Of a stretch of 39,653 nucleotides of DNA, positions 27,556 to 36,511 are shown one piece after another (the stretch's first letter is position 1; the number at the start of each line of letters is the position of its first letter). Below the pieces are notes generated by a model. The model made no database searches and was not told the origin of the DNA. It saw nothing but the letters and a program-made list of their open reading frames with translations. Source of the DNA: a virus; the IMG/VR virus record IMGVR_UViG_3300025154_000225, positions 1-39,653 of that record. One strand, 5' to 3'. The translations under genes and the position numbers were made by a program.

Positions 27556-29007
27556 CTATTTGACCGCCCCCAAAATCTCCGCCAGAGAGGCAGATTTAAG
27601 TCCCGTTATCCTATTGGTACCGTTAACCCTGAACTGTACGTTCTGCCCCTTTACACCGCCTAAGCGTGCGTATACGCTATCTTGACTACCATTAGTTACC
27701 GTAACTACCACCGCCGCTTTCTCCGCATCCCTGTCGCTCTTAGAATAGACATTTAGCGTATAATCGGTAGTAGGTTCAACAACGAAATACATCTTCTTGA
27801 ACTTGTTTTTGCGGTTAGACGAATTGACCGGACCGATGATAAACTCACTTTCTATAGCAACAGTACCGTCTAAGGTAGAACTGTCCATCTTAATAATCTT
27901 GCCATCGGAAGTACCGAATTGTAGTGTCTGCGTTCCCATTGGTTCGCCAAAAACAGTTGCCGAAGTGAATACTTTTGCATATATCCACTTAAACCATGCC
28001 TTCTCCTGAGTATCGAAAATGAAGCAGGTTGTATATCCTGCCGGACTATTGGGCAGGACTAGCCAAAACTGATTAGCAAAACCTACGGTAAATACGTTAG
28101 TGAAACTATGGTCAGCAAGCAGGATCTCGATATTATCAGAAATGACTTCTGCCGTGTTGCCCTCGTATGCGACAACCTGTTTTTCATCAGTTAACCAGAA
28201 GGCATAGTTGCCCAACTTGACCGAGCATTTCACGCCGTATGCGCCTATGTCGCCCGTTTTGTAAATATTTAGAAATGGATGTTCATCGCTAAGTAAGCGA
28301 TAATAACTCTTTTTAGTTATGATGAGTAAGTGATCAGCAAAGGGTATACAATTTAGTATCGGTTCACTCGCGTCTGAAATCTTAAATATATTTTCTTCCG
28401 GCCAATAATCTTTACTTATCTGGTTAGGCACTACAGTAGTATCTACACCGCAGTAATACGCCCTGTTCGGATATGCGCTATTAGGTCCCCAAACGAAAAT
28501 ATGCCCCATATACACACAACAAAACTCCATGAACGGCACGTCGCCCAAATCTAAATTAATCAACTGAGACACACCAGTACCCACATCAATGTTATACGCC
28601 CACGACGTAGTGCCACCTGCCAAGATAAGGTGACTCGTCCCGGTAGCAGGGTCTGTCCATGTGCATGAACCAAAACCGTAGTTAGCGGAAGGCACGCTAA
28701 TTATCTCTACCCAACTGCCAGCAGAAGTTAACCTATACCACAAACTCGTGCCAACCTCAGCAAGCATACGAGACCCTAAACTTACCTTTGCCCCCATGTG
28801 TAGACTCTTAATGGTAGTAGTAAACGGCGCACTGACTAAGGAGTAACCGCCCCTTGTGTCAATAACGCCGTTAGTAACGATGATATTCTTAGCATCTGAG
28901 AACTCGTTTATCTTTCTTGTGTGCTGTGCGTTTATGCCTCGAAATCCGTTAATATCGATGGATTGTTTTCTTGTTGCTCCGGTACGTTTAGGAATAACAG
29001 GAGGCAT
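27556..29007 (-). CDS. Podovirus tail nozzle-like protein
   Basis: 483 residues. It starts MPPVIPKRTGATRKQSIDIN at ATG 29007, overlapping the upstream stop (TAATG). Blades such as LILAGGTTSWAYNIDVGTG, DHLLIITKKSYYRLLSDEH and NYAFWLTDEKQVVAYEGNTA suggest a beta-propeller. The ending (IGPVNSSNRKNKFKKMYFVV, then TTDYTLNVYSKSDRDAEKAA) matches the general pattern of the second tail tube (nozzle, T7 gp12 or P22 gp10 equivalents). It follows the adaptor-like gene as in podoviruses. The identification is by fold pattern and order, not by a specific motif. Confidence 0.55.
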   Translation of the reverse strand: MPPVIPKRTGATRKQSIDINGFRGINAQHTRKINEFSDAKNIIVTNGVIDTRGGYSLVSAPFTTTIKSLHMGAKVSLGSRMLAEVGTSLWYRLTSAGSWVEIISVPSANYGFGSCTWTDPATGTSHLILAGGTTSWAYNIDVGTGVSQLINLDLGDVPFMEFCCVYMGHIFVWGPNSAYPNRAYYCGVDTTVVPNQISKDYWPEENIFKISDASEPILNCIPFADHLLIITKKSYYRLLSDEHPFLNIYKTGDIGAYGVKCSVKLGNYAFWLTDEKQVVAYEGNTAEVISDNIEILLADHSFTNVFTVGFANQFWLVLPNSPAGYTTCFIFDTQEKAWFKWIYAKVFTSATVFGEPMGTQTLQFGTSDGKIIKMDSSTLDGTVAIESEFIIGPVNSSNRKNKFKKMYFVVEPTTDYTLNVYSKSDRDAEKAAVVVTVTNGSQDSVYARLGGVKGQNVQFRVNGTNRITGLKSASLAEILGAVK

Positions 29008-29846
29008 TACCACACCGCCTTTATCTGAAATGAATCGTTGCTATCGAGTTCATTCTCATCGATAAGGTTCTTAATGGAATTATAGAATTCCTGCAACCAC
29101 CTTGAAGCGTCGGCATCGTCCGAATCTTCTGCGCTGCGGTATCGAGAAGCAATATATTTGGCTATTGCATACTCGCAGGCATCAATTAGTGGTACATTGT
29201 CGGTTATGTTTGCAACCGTCGGACGTGCAATGTAGGACATAGCATATGTGTCTGCATCATAGAAGGATATTTTGCGGTTGCGAATAGTGAAGTTGGTGTA
29301 TTTAATGCCTGTCGTATCCTCAATAGGTACGCTCTCGCCGTCGCCTGCAAGTCCTGTATCACTAAAGGTAGTTGTAGTTGCTGTACCGATTAACCCCTGT
29401 GTAGCACCGCCTGTCGTGCGATATATGGCATAGGAGGATGCACCTGTTACCGCTGTCCATGAGAGGGCGTTGTAGTTTGTTTCGGATAATGTAGCATTGC
29501 CGGAGGTAGTCTTAATCTCAGTACAGGCAATTGTTTCGTTATCGTCGTTTATGGAGGTTACTCGGTATCCATATGCCGTTGAACCTGTCGTACCTTCTGC
29601 GGTTACAGTAAGTCCGGCAGGATAACCTATGCCTGTGAATAGACTAACCATGCTCACGAAGTCACTCGGCAGACTGTAGAATTTCTTTGCCGATGCTCTG
29701 AATAGTTTTGTGCTTTCTAACCATAGTCTCGATGGTATATTATCTCTTAGACACTCCCTGCCCCATAGGAGAAGATCGGCATTGCTTACCGCCTCTTGTG
29801 TCCATGAGTCAACGAGTGCCTTGCAGTTTGTTAGGGTGAATGACAT
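29007..29846 (-). CDS. Head-tail adaptor (tail tubular protein A-like) with Fn3/Ig insertion
   Basis: 279 residues from ATG 29846 (TAGGTGATCTA upstream). Residues 1-60 and 195-279 are helical (DSWTQEAVSNADLLLWGREC; DACEYAIAKYIASRYRSAED), like adaptor proteins of podoviruses that bind below the portal. Between them, about residues 70-170 form an Ig/Fn3-like domain (YPAGLTVTAEGTTGSTAYGY, then ALSWTAVTGASSYAIYRTTG). Such inserted domains decorate many phage tails. It precedes the nozzle gene. Confidence 0.6.
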   Translation of the reverse strand: MSFTLTNCKALVDSWTQEAVSNADLLLWGRECLRDNIPSRLWLESTKLFRASAKKFYSLPSDFVSMVSLFTGIGYPAGLTVTAEGTTGSTAYGYRVTSINDDNETIACTEIKTTSGNATLSETNYNALSWTAVTGASSYAIYRTTGGATQGLIGTATTTTFSDTGLAGDGESVPIEDTTGIKYTNFTIRNRKISFYDADTYAMSYIARPTVANITDNVPLIDACEYAIAKYIASRYRSAEDSDDADASRWLQEFYNSIKNLIDENELDSNDSFQIKAVW

Positions 29847-29865
29847 TAGATCACCTACTTTATGT

Positions 29866-29889
29866 AAAATGGGAGGCAAAACGCCTCCC
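29866..29889 (-). terminator. Terminator after the tailspike gene
   Basis: GGGAGGC-gtttt-GCCTCCC followed by ATTTTAC on the minus strand. It should partly separate fiber and adaptor transcription. Confidence 0.7.
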
Positions 29890-29920
29890 TGATTGAAACT
29901 CTCGCACCTTCGTTAGTTGA

Positions 29921-31639
29921 CTACTCTAAAGTAAATGAATTAGACCTAAAATTTGTTACAGTTCCATTTACAGTTATGTCCTGTACTGTATCAGAAATAA
30001 AATTATCAAAAATTAAATTTCCAACAGTACCGTCAACGACTAAAGGAACAATAGTATTTCCTGCGGTATTTTTTAAATACATATTGTTTATATTTAAGTG
30101 ATTAACAGAATATCCAGAAAAGACTTTTACTACAGCCGTTGAATCTGTTACTATATCAGAGTAATCAATAGATAAATCCGATATTTTTAGATATTCACAA
30201 TTCCCGTCAATATGGATAGTTGTTTTGTCTGCTTGCTTTGTAATAGATGAAATATTAGATAACTCAATAGAACCCATATTACCATCACCACTCATTCCAT
30301 CCACCGCAATTCTTCCCATTAAAACAGTATCTTTATTGAAAATACCACGTATGTTTTGTATTTTTATATTATCAATTCTAGCAGAAATGCTTAATATCCT
30401 AACACCTCTATATCCATTATCGGAATATATACCATCTACGAATATATTATCCATATCGCCATTTTCCATTTGAGTAGCAAAACTTGCATTGCTCATTCTA
30501 AATATTTGGTCATCAGCATTTAATGCTACTAAATCGTCGTTGGTATTTCCTTGTAAATTAATTATTCTACCGTTATAACATTTACCGTGTAAATGAACAC
30601 CGTCCATATTGAGATTATTAAGATTGTAGTCATATGTTATATTCTCAATTAAGAAATTAGTCAATCTACAAAATTGAGTTCCAAATGTAACCGGATTTCT
30701 TAAAGTTAGGTTTTTAAAAGTAAAACAGGTTATTCCAGCAAATCTAAATATACCGTATAGCAAAGCATATTCATACGTGTTACTTTCATTACTACCATCA
30801 AAAATACCGCCATCTATAGATATATTTATATTGCCATTTATTGGGTCGCTATTTTCAAACATTGGTTTATTTACAGACGGTTTCATTTTTAATCTCGTAT
30901 TACTCCCAAATTTAAGAGATGAGTTACTTGGTATTTTAATAGTATTGTTTATATAATAAATACCTTTTCGTTGTAGCACAAAAGTATTTGTTTGGTTGAG
31001 AATGTTCTGTATATATTCTGTAATATCCTCTCCGTCAACTGGATATGTTTGATATTTTTGAAAATATAAAAACATATTTTTATGAGAAATAAAATCAGTT
31101 ATTGTACCATTAAACCATCCATTAGGATAATTAGACATAAGCAAATACATTTGATACATAGGTATTTCATTTCCAACACCAAATAAAACAGTTAAATCTA
31201 TGCACCCAATATATTTAACAGAAACATTATCCCAACCATCCGTTCTTGTATCTTGTGTAGTTACCCGATAGTTAGTTGTTCCACCAGCAGTAATAATGCC
31301 GTAAAGGTATTCATAATTACCACTTCCTGTATGGTATTTTACTTCTAATCCAGAAAGTGATACTTGTACTAAGGGAGACGTACTTTTTACATTTGCGAAA
31401 AAATAATATTTATGACCTGTTGTTACTGGGACTGTAGGACTACTATATCTGCCATTTTGTGCAGTAGCTAAAAATATCAATTCATTATTTATAGACGATA
31501 TTAAACTACTAGATGTACCAACCCAACCAACAGTATTATTGCTTATATCACTATTAGTTATAGGATTTATGGCATTGAACTTTTTAAAATTATCAATTTC
31601 TGCAAATTTAGCATTAAATGATGGATTAAACCGCGACAT
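29921..31639 (-). CDS. Beta-helix tailspike with GH28/pectate-lyase-like domain
   Basis: 572 residues from ATG 31639 (GGGGAGGGG upstream; the longer frame to 31657 lacks a site). Residues 30-185 are beta-sandwich, perhaps a carbohydrate module. From about residue 205 a right-handed beta-helix begins (NTFVLQRKGIYYINNTIKIP). NMDGVHLHG and NTNDDLVALNADD resemble the catalytic Asp region of GH28 hydrolases. It probably binds and cuts a surface polysaccharide. AT content is visibly higher than in the neighbouring capsid and tail genes, suggesting recent exchange. The exact substrate cannot be read. Confidence 0.7.
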   Translation of the reverse strand: MSRFNPSFNAKFAEIDNFKKFNAINPITNSDISNNTVGWVGTSSSLISSINNELIFLATAQNGRYSSPTVPVTTGHKYYFFANVKSTSPLVQVSLSGLEVKYHTGSGNYEYLYGIITAGGTTNYRVTTQDTRTDGWDNVSVKYIGCIDLTVLFGVGNEIPMYQMYLLMSNYPNGWFNGTITDFISHKNMFLYFQKYQTYPVDGEDITEYIQNILNQTNTFVLQRKGIYYINNTIKIPSNSSLKFGSNTRLKMKPSVNKPMFENSDPINGNINISIDGGIFDGSNESNTYEYALLYGIFRFAGITCFTFKNLTLRNPVTFGTQFCRLTNFLIENITYDYNLNNLNMDGVHLHGKCYNGRIINLQGNTNDDLVALNADDQIFRMSNASFATQMENGDMDNIFVDGIYSDNGYRGVRILSISARIDNIKIQNIRGIFNKDTVLMGRIAVDGMSGDGNMGSIELSNISSITKQADKTTIHIDGNCEYLKISDLSIDYSDIVTDSTAVVKVFSGYSVNHLNINNMYLKNTAGNTIVPLVVDGTVGNLIFDNFISDTVQDITVNGTVTNFRSNSFTLE

Positions 31640-32573
31640 AACTAATCCCCTCCCCACTCACAGAGGCATCAATCCATATTTGATTAGCGTTTGCCACATT
31701 AAAAGTAAAACTATCTTTTGTTGCTAATTCAATACCATAAACAGTTGAAGAAACAAGATTGTCGGGACTAGCGTAAATATAACCAGTATTTGTACGTTTA
31801 GCAGTTATAGTTACTTCTCTACAAGCAAAAGAAGGTAACTGTACTCTTGTCCCTGCTGTAGTTACAGTTGCTAACGCACCTTTCCCATTTATACTACCAG
31901 TTAGTACGGTAGTAGCAGGGGTAGTACCGTCAATGATAGTGTTTAATTTTGTCAGCAGACCCTTTAGCAATGCGATCTCACTTCCGGACAAAGAGGGATC
32001 TGTAACGGCAGCATCTGCTTTACTACCAATACTGACTATTGTTCCATCTTCTGCCCTTACAGGAGTTACACCAACGCCGATAAAATACTGCTGAATTTTA
32101 AAACTTCCCTGCGCTGTTGCACCATTAACGTACCTAATGCGAACATATCTGCGAGTCAATACAGTCCAATCCCTAATTACCTGAACTCCTGCGCTGACGA
32201 CATTTGTTGCCGTAGTTGTCCAGTTGGTTCCATTATGAGATTCTTCAAGATACAATGTACCTGACTGATCTGCATTTACCCATATTCTTGTAGAACCAAT
32301 AGGTATAACTTGTTCTTGCCTATCAATTGTATCCTGTGTAAATGTTGCATTGGCTAATAATGGGGTATTTTTAACGATATTAGGTATGTCACCGTGATTA
32401 AGAACAGCACCCATAATATCACTATTAGATGTTACGACAACAGTTGCCGCTCCATCATTGTTAAGCACTAAACCCTTGATTTTATTATCACCGTCAACAC
32501 CGGCAATGGTGATGGGGTTAGTATTTGCGGCAGTTGTACCAACAGGATTTTTACCTTGAATATTAGTTGCTAT
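31626..32573 (-). CDS. Virion fiber/decoration protein, apparent AUA start
   Basis: 315 residues from ATA 32571-32573. AAGGGTGGTG lies about 8 nt before ATA, which opens ATNIQGKNPVGTTAANTNPI. The upstream GTGs (32582 and 32585) fall in the Shine-Dalgarno. The chain is Thr/Val/Asn-rich and beta throughout (GTLYLEESHNGTNWTTTATN, VLTRRYVRIRYVNGATAQGS), with two discoidin-like sandwiches joined by a helical segment (GSEIALLKGLLTKLNTII). It lies between the zinc-finger gene and the tailspike and overlaps both, so it may be a spike anchor or head fiber. Confidence 0.6.
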   Translation of the reverse strand: MATNIQGKNPVGTTAANTNPITIAGVDGDNKIKGLVLNNDGAATVVVTSNSDIMGAVLNHGDIPNIVKNTPLLANATFTQDTIDRQEQVIPIGSTRIWVNADQSGTLYLEESHNGTNWTTTATNVVSAGVQVIRDWTVLTRRYVRIRYVNGATAQGSFKIQQYFIGVGVTPVRAEDGTIVSIGSKADAAVTDPSLSGSEIALLKGLLTKLNTIIDGTTPATTVLTGSINGKGALATVTTAGTRVQLPSFACREVTITAKRTNTGYIYASPDNLVSSTVYGIELATKDSFTFNVANANQIWIDASVSGEGISYVAV

Positions 32574-32832
32574 CTTTAACACCACCCTTGCAGTTCTTTT
32601 CGTGGTTAGTGCGGACACGAGAATTATCAAATTCCCTGCCGCACTTTCTACACGGATATTTCTTTGTTGACTTAGTCTTCTTCACCGATACAGTACGCAC
32701 AACATCTTTCTTGGGCGTTTCGACTACTTTTGGTGTATGTAAAAGTGAGGATATTTTCTGCAATTCCTCCAATATGCCTAAAAGAAGTCTCTCTGTATCG
32801 GTGAAATTTTCCGGTTTTTTGGTGTATTGCAT
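32563..32832 (-). CDS. Small protein with C-terminal C2H2-type zinc finger
   Basis: 89 residues from ATG 32832 (GAGGTGCTTT upstream). The N-terminus is helical (LLLGILEELQKISSLLHT), followed by a Lys-rich linker (VSVKKTKSTKKYP) and CRKCGREF-x8-TNHEKNC, a C2HC/C2H2 knuckle. An odd find among fiber genes. It could be a chaperone or a regulator, or cement for the fiber. Its stop overlaps the next gene's AUA start. Confidence 0.6.
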   Translation of the reverse strand: MQYTKKPENFTDTERLLLGILEELQKISSLLHTPKVVETPKKDVVRTVSVKKTKSTKKYPCRKCGREFDNSRVRTNHEKNCKGGVKDSN

Positions 32833-32848
32833 AAAGCACCTCAAAAAT

Positions 32849-32875
32849 AAAGTAGGGGCGAATAACCCCTACTTT
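32849..32875 (-). terminator. Terminator after the beta-helix protein gene
   Basis: A perfect 10 bp stem AAAGTAGGGG/CCCCTACTTT with a 7 nt loop and TATTTTT behind it on the minus strand. Confidence 0.85.
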
Positions 32876-33825
32876 TAGTCGTTAGCGGAAGCAGTACCAA
32901 TCAGCGCACCAGTCTCAGGGGCAACCTCACTGTAGTAGTTCTCAAATAACCAACAACCGTCAGCAACAATAGAAGCGGCAATAGTCGCCAAGTTTGTTGC
33001 AATGTAGTTATTCGCGATAATACCAGTTGTACCAGTGAGCAGTTCAATACCCGGTTCGGTTGCGCCTTGTTGCATGATGTTATCTTTTATGAGTAGATTG
33101 GTGCTAAGCGTGGTTATGCCGTTAATGCAAGCGGTAGAATGTGATCCGGTAAAGCGACAATTCCTAATGATTACATCATCAGAAGCACCAGTAATGCTTA
33201 TTGCTGTTACTGCTGCCTGTGCGCCTGCACCAAAGAAACAACCGTCAATTACGGTTCCGTCACAACCTGCGTTATTTCTCAGAGCAATTGCAAACTCGTC
33301 TGTTGCTGTTTCGGCAAATCCAAACTCACAGTTCAAGACTTTTGCATAGTCCTTGCCTGCTTCAATATCAAGTCCAACCGTTACCGCATTAGCGGAAGTC
33401 CTGAATCTGATATTACTGATAGTTATATCGTTGGCACCTATAACTACACTAGCGGCGGTGTTGTCAAAGTCAATTGTAGGTTTTAGGGAACCACTACCCA
33501 AACCGATAACGGTTATTCCTGCTACATCAAGGTCAATGGCGGCGGCAGTAGTTATGCCCTCGTTATGCCCTGGTGCTAACCAAATAACGTCACCTTTATT
33601 AGCAGTACATTTTCCTACTGCTGAGTCAATGCTTGCCAGTGCTGTTGCCCATGTCAGACCGTCGTTGGATGCGCTGCCGGTAGCAGAGTCAACAAAAAAT
33701 TGGCTGCCGGGTTCAAAGTTAAGATACATTCTACCGAGTGCGTCTGCGATCACCTTTTCTGAACCTGCCTTACCTACTGCTAAACCGTTAATGCCGGATA
33801 CTGCGTTAAAGTGTGAATATTGCAT
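32875..33825 (-). CDS. Right-handed beta-helix virion protein
   Basis: 316 residues from ATG 33825 (AAGGAGGTACAAA upstream). After a short anchor (QYSHFNAVSGINGLAVGKAG) comes a parallel beta-helix: ITVIGLGSGSLKPTIDF, ITISNIRFRTSANAVTVG, VIIRNCRFTGSHSTACINGI and LLIKDNIMQQGATEPGIEL. No lyase residues are evident. It sits a few hundred bases downstream of the capsid gene, so a head or spike decoration role is more likely than a degrading enzyme. Confidence 0.65.
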   Translation of the reverse strand: MQYSHFNAVSGINGLAVGKAGSEKVIADALGRMYLNFEPGSQFFVDSATGSASNDGLTWATALASIDSAVGKCTANKGDVIWLAPGHNEGITTAAAIDLDVAGITVIGLGSGSLKPTIDFDNTAASVVIGANDITISNIRFRTSANAVTVGLDIEAGKDYAKVLNCEFGFAETATDEFAIALRNNAGCDGTVIDGCFFGAGAQAAVTAISITGASDDVIIRNCRFTGSHSTACINGITTLSTNLLIKDNIMQQGATEPGIELLTGTTGIIANNYIATNLATIAASIVADGCWLFENYYSEVAPETGALIGTASAND

Positions 33826-33846
33826 TTTGTACCTCCTTGTGGGAAA

Positions 33847-33870
33847 ATTAAAAGACACCGTTAGGTGTCT
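33847..33870 (-). terminator. Terminator AGACACC-taac-GGTGTCT
   Basis: A 7 bp stem followed by TTTTAATTTT on the minus strand; overlaps the stop of the 33869 gene. Confidence 0.8.
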
Positions 33871-34252
33871 AGTTTGACTCTAATATTGCATTTGCTATTA
33901 CAAGTACGAATATTTCCTTATCGGTCTTTTTCATCCTGAAACCCTTACATTCTATCGGTCTGATATTAAAAACTGCCCAACCAAGTTTTGCGTCCACAGT
34001 ATTGTCACCTATATCTGAATCAAACACCAGGCAACAATCTATAAAGAACGGTGCGCCAATTCCATCTAACTCCCTGCCGGCATTATCGAGTATTACAGAT
34101 AATTTTCTTACCTCATTTTGTCTACAATAAAAAGCTACATACGGTAAACGGTGGATGCCTTTACTATGTCCCTGACAACTAGAACAGGTTTCCATGAAAT
34201 TAGTTGCGTTCATCGCTTCAACTATAGGAAGGATACCCTTATCAATTTGCAT
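33869..34252 (-). CDS. Hypothetical protein, 127 residues
   Basis: ATG 34252 has GGAGGAATTATTAA upstream, which lies inside the end of the HNH gene. MQIDKGILPIVEAMNATNFM is followed by CSSC, then beta strands (RKLSVILDNAGRELDGIGAP, FFIDCCLVFDSD) and an ending EIFVLVIANAILESN. It may be a head-completion or tail-associated protein by position, but no motif identifies it. Confidence 0.5.
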   Translation of the reverse strand: MQIDKGILPIVEAMNATNFMETCSSCQGHSKGIHRLPYVAFYCRQNEVRKLSVILDNAGRELDGIGAPFFIDCCLVFDSDIGDNTVDAKLGWAVFNIRPIECKGFRMKKTDKEIFVLVIANAILESN

Positions 34253-35234
34253 TTAATAATTCCTCCTTCCTACTTGCTATATATTCAGTTAGTTGTTCTT
34301 CGGTAACATTCCAGCATCCGCAAACATTATGCAGACTTCCGTGATACTTGGTATCGTGACAATATTTACAAAGAGTTATGCCATTACTTACTTCCAGTCT
34401 TAACTCTGGATAATTTGCAAAACCCTTAATATGATGCGCCCTTAAATCCTTGCCTTTTCTACTTCCGCAACATTGGCAGGTGCGATTATCTCTTTTAAGG
34501 ACAGAAATTTTCCACAAAATATATTTTTTACTTTTCCTTATTCTTTCATATTCAGGGGCGTTTCCTGTCCATGCATAATGATTTTTACCTCTCGGTCTTC
34601 GATCTTCGGCGCAAAACGAGCATCCATCACCCTGATATGCAAAATTTGCGAATTTAACCCTTTGTATCTTGTCAGGATGTTTTTCGCAAACAAAATAGGA
34701 AAAACTATTAGTGCCCTTGTATTCAGGATTCAAAAGAGTATAACCGCGCTCCGCGTATTCTTTCTCCCAATGTTCTAATGTATATTTTACCTTAAATTCC
34801 TCTACCTTTTCCCTGCCACAATAATAGCAACCGCATCCAGAATTGAAGTCTGCCCATGATATTTGCTGTATTCCTTTATCATTATGCTTTGGACAAATGT
34901 ACGCGAGTTTTGTTTTGTTGCCTTTATAGTTATTTTTATTGGATAAAAGAATATAGTCTCTATCTAAAAATGCTTTTTCAACATCCTCAAAATTTAACCT
35001 TCTATTTTTACCCCTATATTCATAACTGCAATAATAGCAACCAACCGACAATCTAAAATTGTCCCAGCGAGTATACTGAACGCCTTTATCTTTATGCTTA
35101 TTACATATATATGGAAGTTTTTGCTTAGTATTTACATATTCTTCCTTGTCTATAAGCAGAATACAGTCCCTTTCCTTAAATCCGTTAAGTATATCAGAAA
35201 AATTCTTCCTAAACATAGCGCCCTTTTGTTCCAT
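34242..35234 (-). CDS. HNH endonuclease with tandem treble-clef zinc repeats
   Basis: 330 residues from ATG 35234 (AAAGGAG upstream). Three repeats of about 70 residues begin near 12, 83 and 155. Each has a helix, a strand with ICxKHxDKG-type His/Cys (YICNKHKDKGVQ, YICPKHNDKGIQ, FVCEKHPDK) and a closing CYYC or CSFC; they resemble DNA-binding zinc repeats. The C-terminal HNH domain has CQCCG, RAHHIKGF, NGITLC and KYCH. It is AT-rich, breaks the capsid-to-fiber gene order, and its last codons provide the Shine-Dalgarno of the next gene. Likely a free-standing homing endonuclease paired with the divergent RHH gene at 35339. Confidence 0.85.
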   Translation of the reverse strand: MEQKGAMFRKNFSDILNGFKERDCILLIDKEEYVNTKQKLPYICNKHKDKGVQYTRWDNFRLSVGCYYCSYEYRGKNRRLNFEDVEKAFLDRDYILLSNKNNYKGNKTKLAYICPKHNDKGIQQISWADFNSGCGCYYCGREKVEEFKVKYTLEHWEKEYAERGYTLLNPEYKGTNSFSYFVCEKHPDKIQRVKFANFAYQGDGCSFCAEDRRPRGKNHYAWTGNAPEYERIRKSKKYILWKISVLKRDNRTCQCCGSRKGKDLRAHHIKGFANYPELRLEVSNGITLCKYCHDTKYHGSLHNVCGCWNVTEEQLTEYIASRKEELLNAN

Positions 35235-35265
35235 AAAATACTCCTTTGACTTATTTATGTTTTAG

Positions 35266-35316
35266 TGCTATAATTCTATTATACTATTATTATAGCATAA
35301 GTATAGAATTATAGCA
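35266..35316. promoter_or_regulatory. Operator/promoter region between HNH and RHH genes
   Basis: A perfect 13 bp inverted repeat TGCTATAATTCTA (35266-35278)/TAGAATTATAGCA (35304-35316), plus a third half-site TATAGCA at 35291. TATAAT boxes occur on both strands inside. The half-site TGCTATAA recurs at 38728-38778 in the other cassette. Confidence 0.75.
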
Positions 35317-35338
35317 AGCTAAAAGGAGGATTTTAGCG

Positions 35339-35476
35339 TTGAAACAATTAAACATTAGATTAGATGAAGAATTGCTCAAAACTGTAAAAAAGGTTTGCAT
35401 TGACAAAGACATAGCAATTCAAGACGCAGTTAAAATTGGCTTAGAATTATGGTTAAAGGATAATGGGGGCAAATAA
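35339..35476 (+). CDS. Ribbon-helix-helix protein of the HNH cassette
   Basis: 45 residues from TTG 35339 (AAAAGGAGG upstream). Strand KQLNIRLDEELL, then helices KTVKKVCIDKD and IQDAVKIGLELWLKD. It is closely related to the protein at 38793 (KQINIRLDEELI start), which also lies divergent from an HNH gene. It lies on the opposite strand to the late genes, 6 nt from the capsid gene's stop. It probably binds the palindrome at 35266-35316 and controls both genes. Confidence 0.75.
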   Translation: MKQLNIRLDEELLKTVKKVCIDKDIAIQDAVKIGLELWLKDNGGK

Positions 35477-35482
35477 CCCCTA

Positions 35483-36454
35483 TTACGCCGGAATTGAAAA
35501 CTGGAACGGGTGAAAAGAGTATGGGCCTGCGCTAAACCACATAATAGAACCAAGTTCCCACTTCTGATTCTTCCAGTCCTTATTACTTGTTACCTCAAAA
35601 TCCTCACCTGATTCAAGACGATTAATCCACTTCATTGCCTCTTTTGCTCTTTCATAATCAATAACTGCCCACGGTTGACCTGTTTTTCCTGCTTGGCGAC
35701 GGAAGTTTTTCCAAACCATCAATTTCATACTGCCATTGTAAATATTGGGGTTGTTGTCGCTAGTATCAACCTTACCTTCTCCACCAATCAACTCCAAAGC
35801 CTTCTTACGCAAAGCTGTAGGCACTACAAGGCAGTCAGGCTGGAGGTTAGCCTCGCGTCCGTTCTCGTCTTTCAGGTCAAACATTTTTTGACATAAAATT
35901 TCGAGATTCTCCTCATTTAATTCCAAGGATTCCAAATTATCCTGTGTGGTTGAATAATTAGAAGAAGTCTGAGCATTGCTGGCAAGAGGTAGTCCGTTAG
36001 CAGTTCTTGTCCAATCCAACACGTTTCCATCAACCGAGAAAGAAGTCTGATCTGCATAGGTAAAAATGCCGGCAGCGCATCTTTCGCGGAACCTTGCGGC
36101 CTCAATAGCAAAGTGAGAAGTGTCATTTTGTAAGTTAATAAGTTTGATATTGGAAAGGGTAAACCTGTCATAGGCAAGTCCCGCCTCCCATGGCACCGGG
36201 GTCCACGTCCTGGCAGATCCGTCTTTAAGATCGTAGTAGTTAAACTCACCCTGCCACTTATTGAATGTTACCTTACCTACCTGCTCACTAATTGCCTCAG
36301 AAGGGTTGTTGCTATTTACTCTGGAAAAAAGCATGGGGATCATACTTTCTTTAATCGAATCAACATACTTCTGCTGCCAATATTCTAAGATCGGTACTTC
36401 ATATAAACCCATTGCCTTTTGAAAAGCACCTGTGTTTTGGTTATTTACAGTCAT
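35483..36454 (-). CDS. Major capsid protein
   Basis: 323 residues from ATG 36454 (GGAGGTG upstream). N-terminal helix (GAFQKAMGLYEVPILEYWQQ), then a beta-rich body and a long helix (NLESLELNEENLEILCQKMF), LQPDCLVVPTALRKKALEL, and WFSAGPYSFHPFQFSIPA at the end. The sentence-like PDCLVVPTALRKKA segment and length are typical of HK97-fold capsid proteins. It is preceded by scaffold-like and decoration-like genes. It shows no delta-domain protease; the scaffold is separate. Confidence 0.75.
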   Translation of the reverse strand: MTVNNQNTGAFQKAMGLYEVPILEYWQQKYVDSIKESMIPMLFSRVNSNNPSEAISEQVGKVTFNKWQGEFNYYDLKDGSARTWTPVPWEAGLAYDRFTLSNIKLINLQNDTSHFAIEAARFRERCAAGIFTYADQTSFSVDGNVLDWTRTANGLPLASNAQTSSNYSTTQDNLESLELNEENLEILCQKMFDLKDENGREANLQPDCLVVPTALRKKALELIGGEGKVDTSDNNPNIYNGSMKLMVWKNFRRQAGKTGQPWAVIDYERAKEAMKWINRLESGEDFEVTSNKDWKNQKWELGSIMWFSAGPYSFHPFQFSIPA

Positions 36455-36474
36455 TTACTGCACCTCCGAATTTT

Positions 36475-36511
36475 TTTAAAAATAAAACAGACCAACCAAT
36501 TAGTCGGCCTG
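36475..36511 (-). terminator. Terminator after the decoration gene
   Basis: A roughly 9 bp stem (CAGGCCGAC with GGTTGGTCTG, two wobbles) followed by TTTTATTTTT on the minus strand; attenuation before the capsid gene is possible. Confidence 0.65.

Noticed and set aside
32875-33825. Pectate lyase enzyme
   Set aside because: The beta-helix is clear but no catalytic acidic or basic cluster is visible, and it lies next to head genes.
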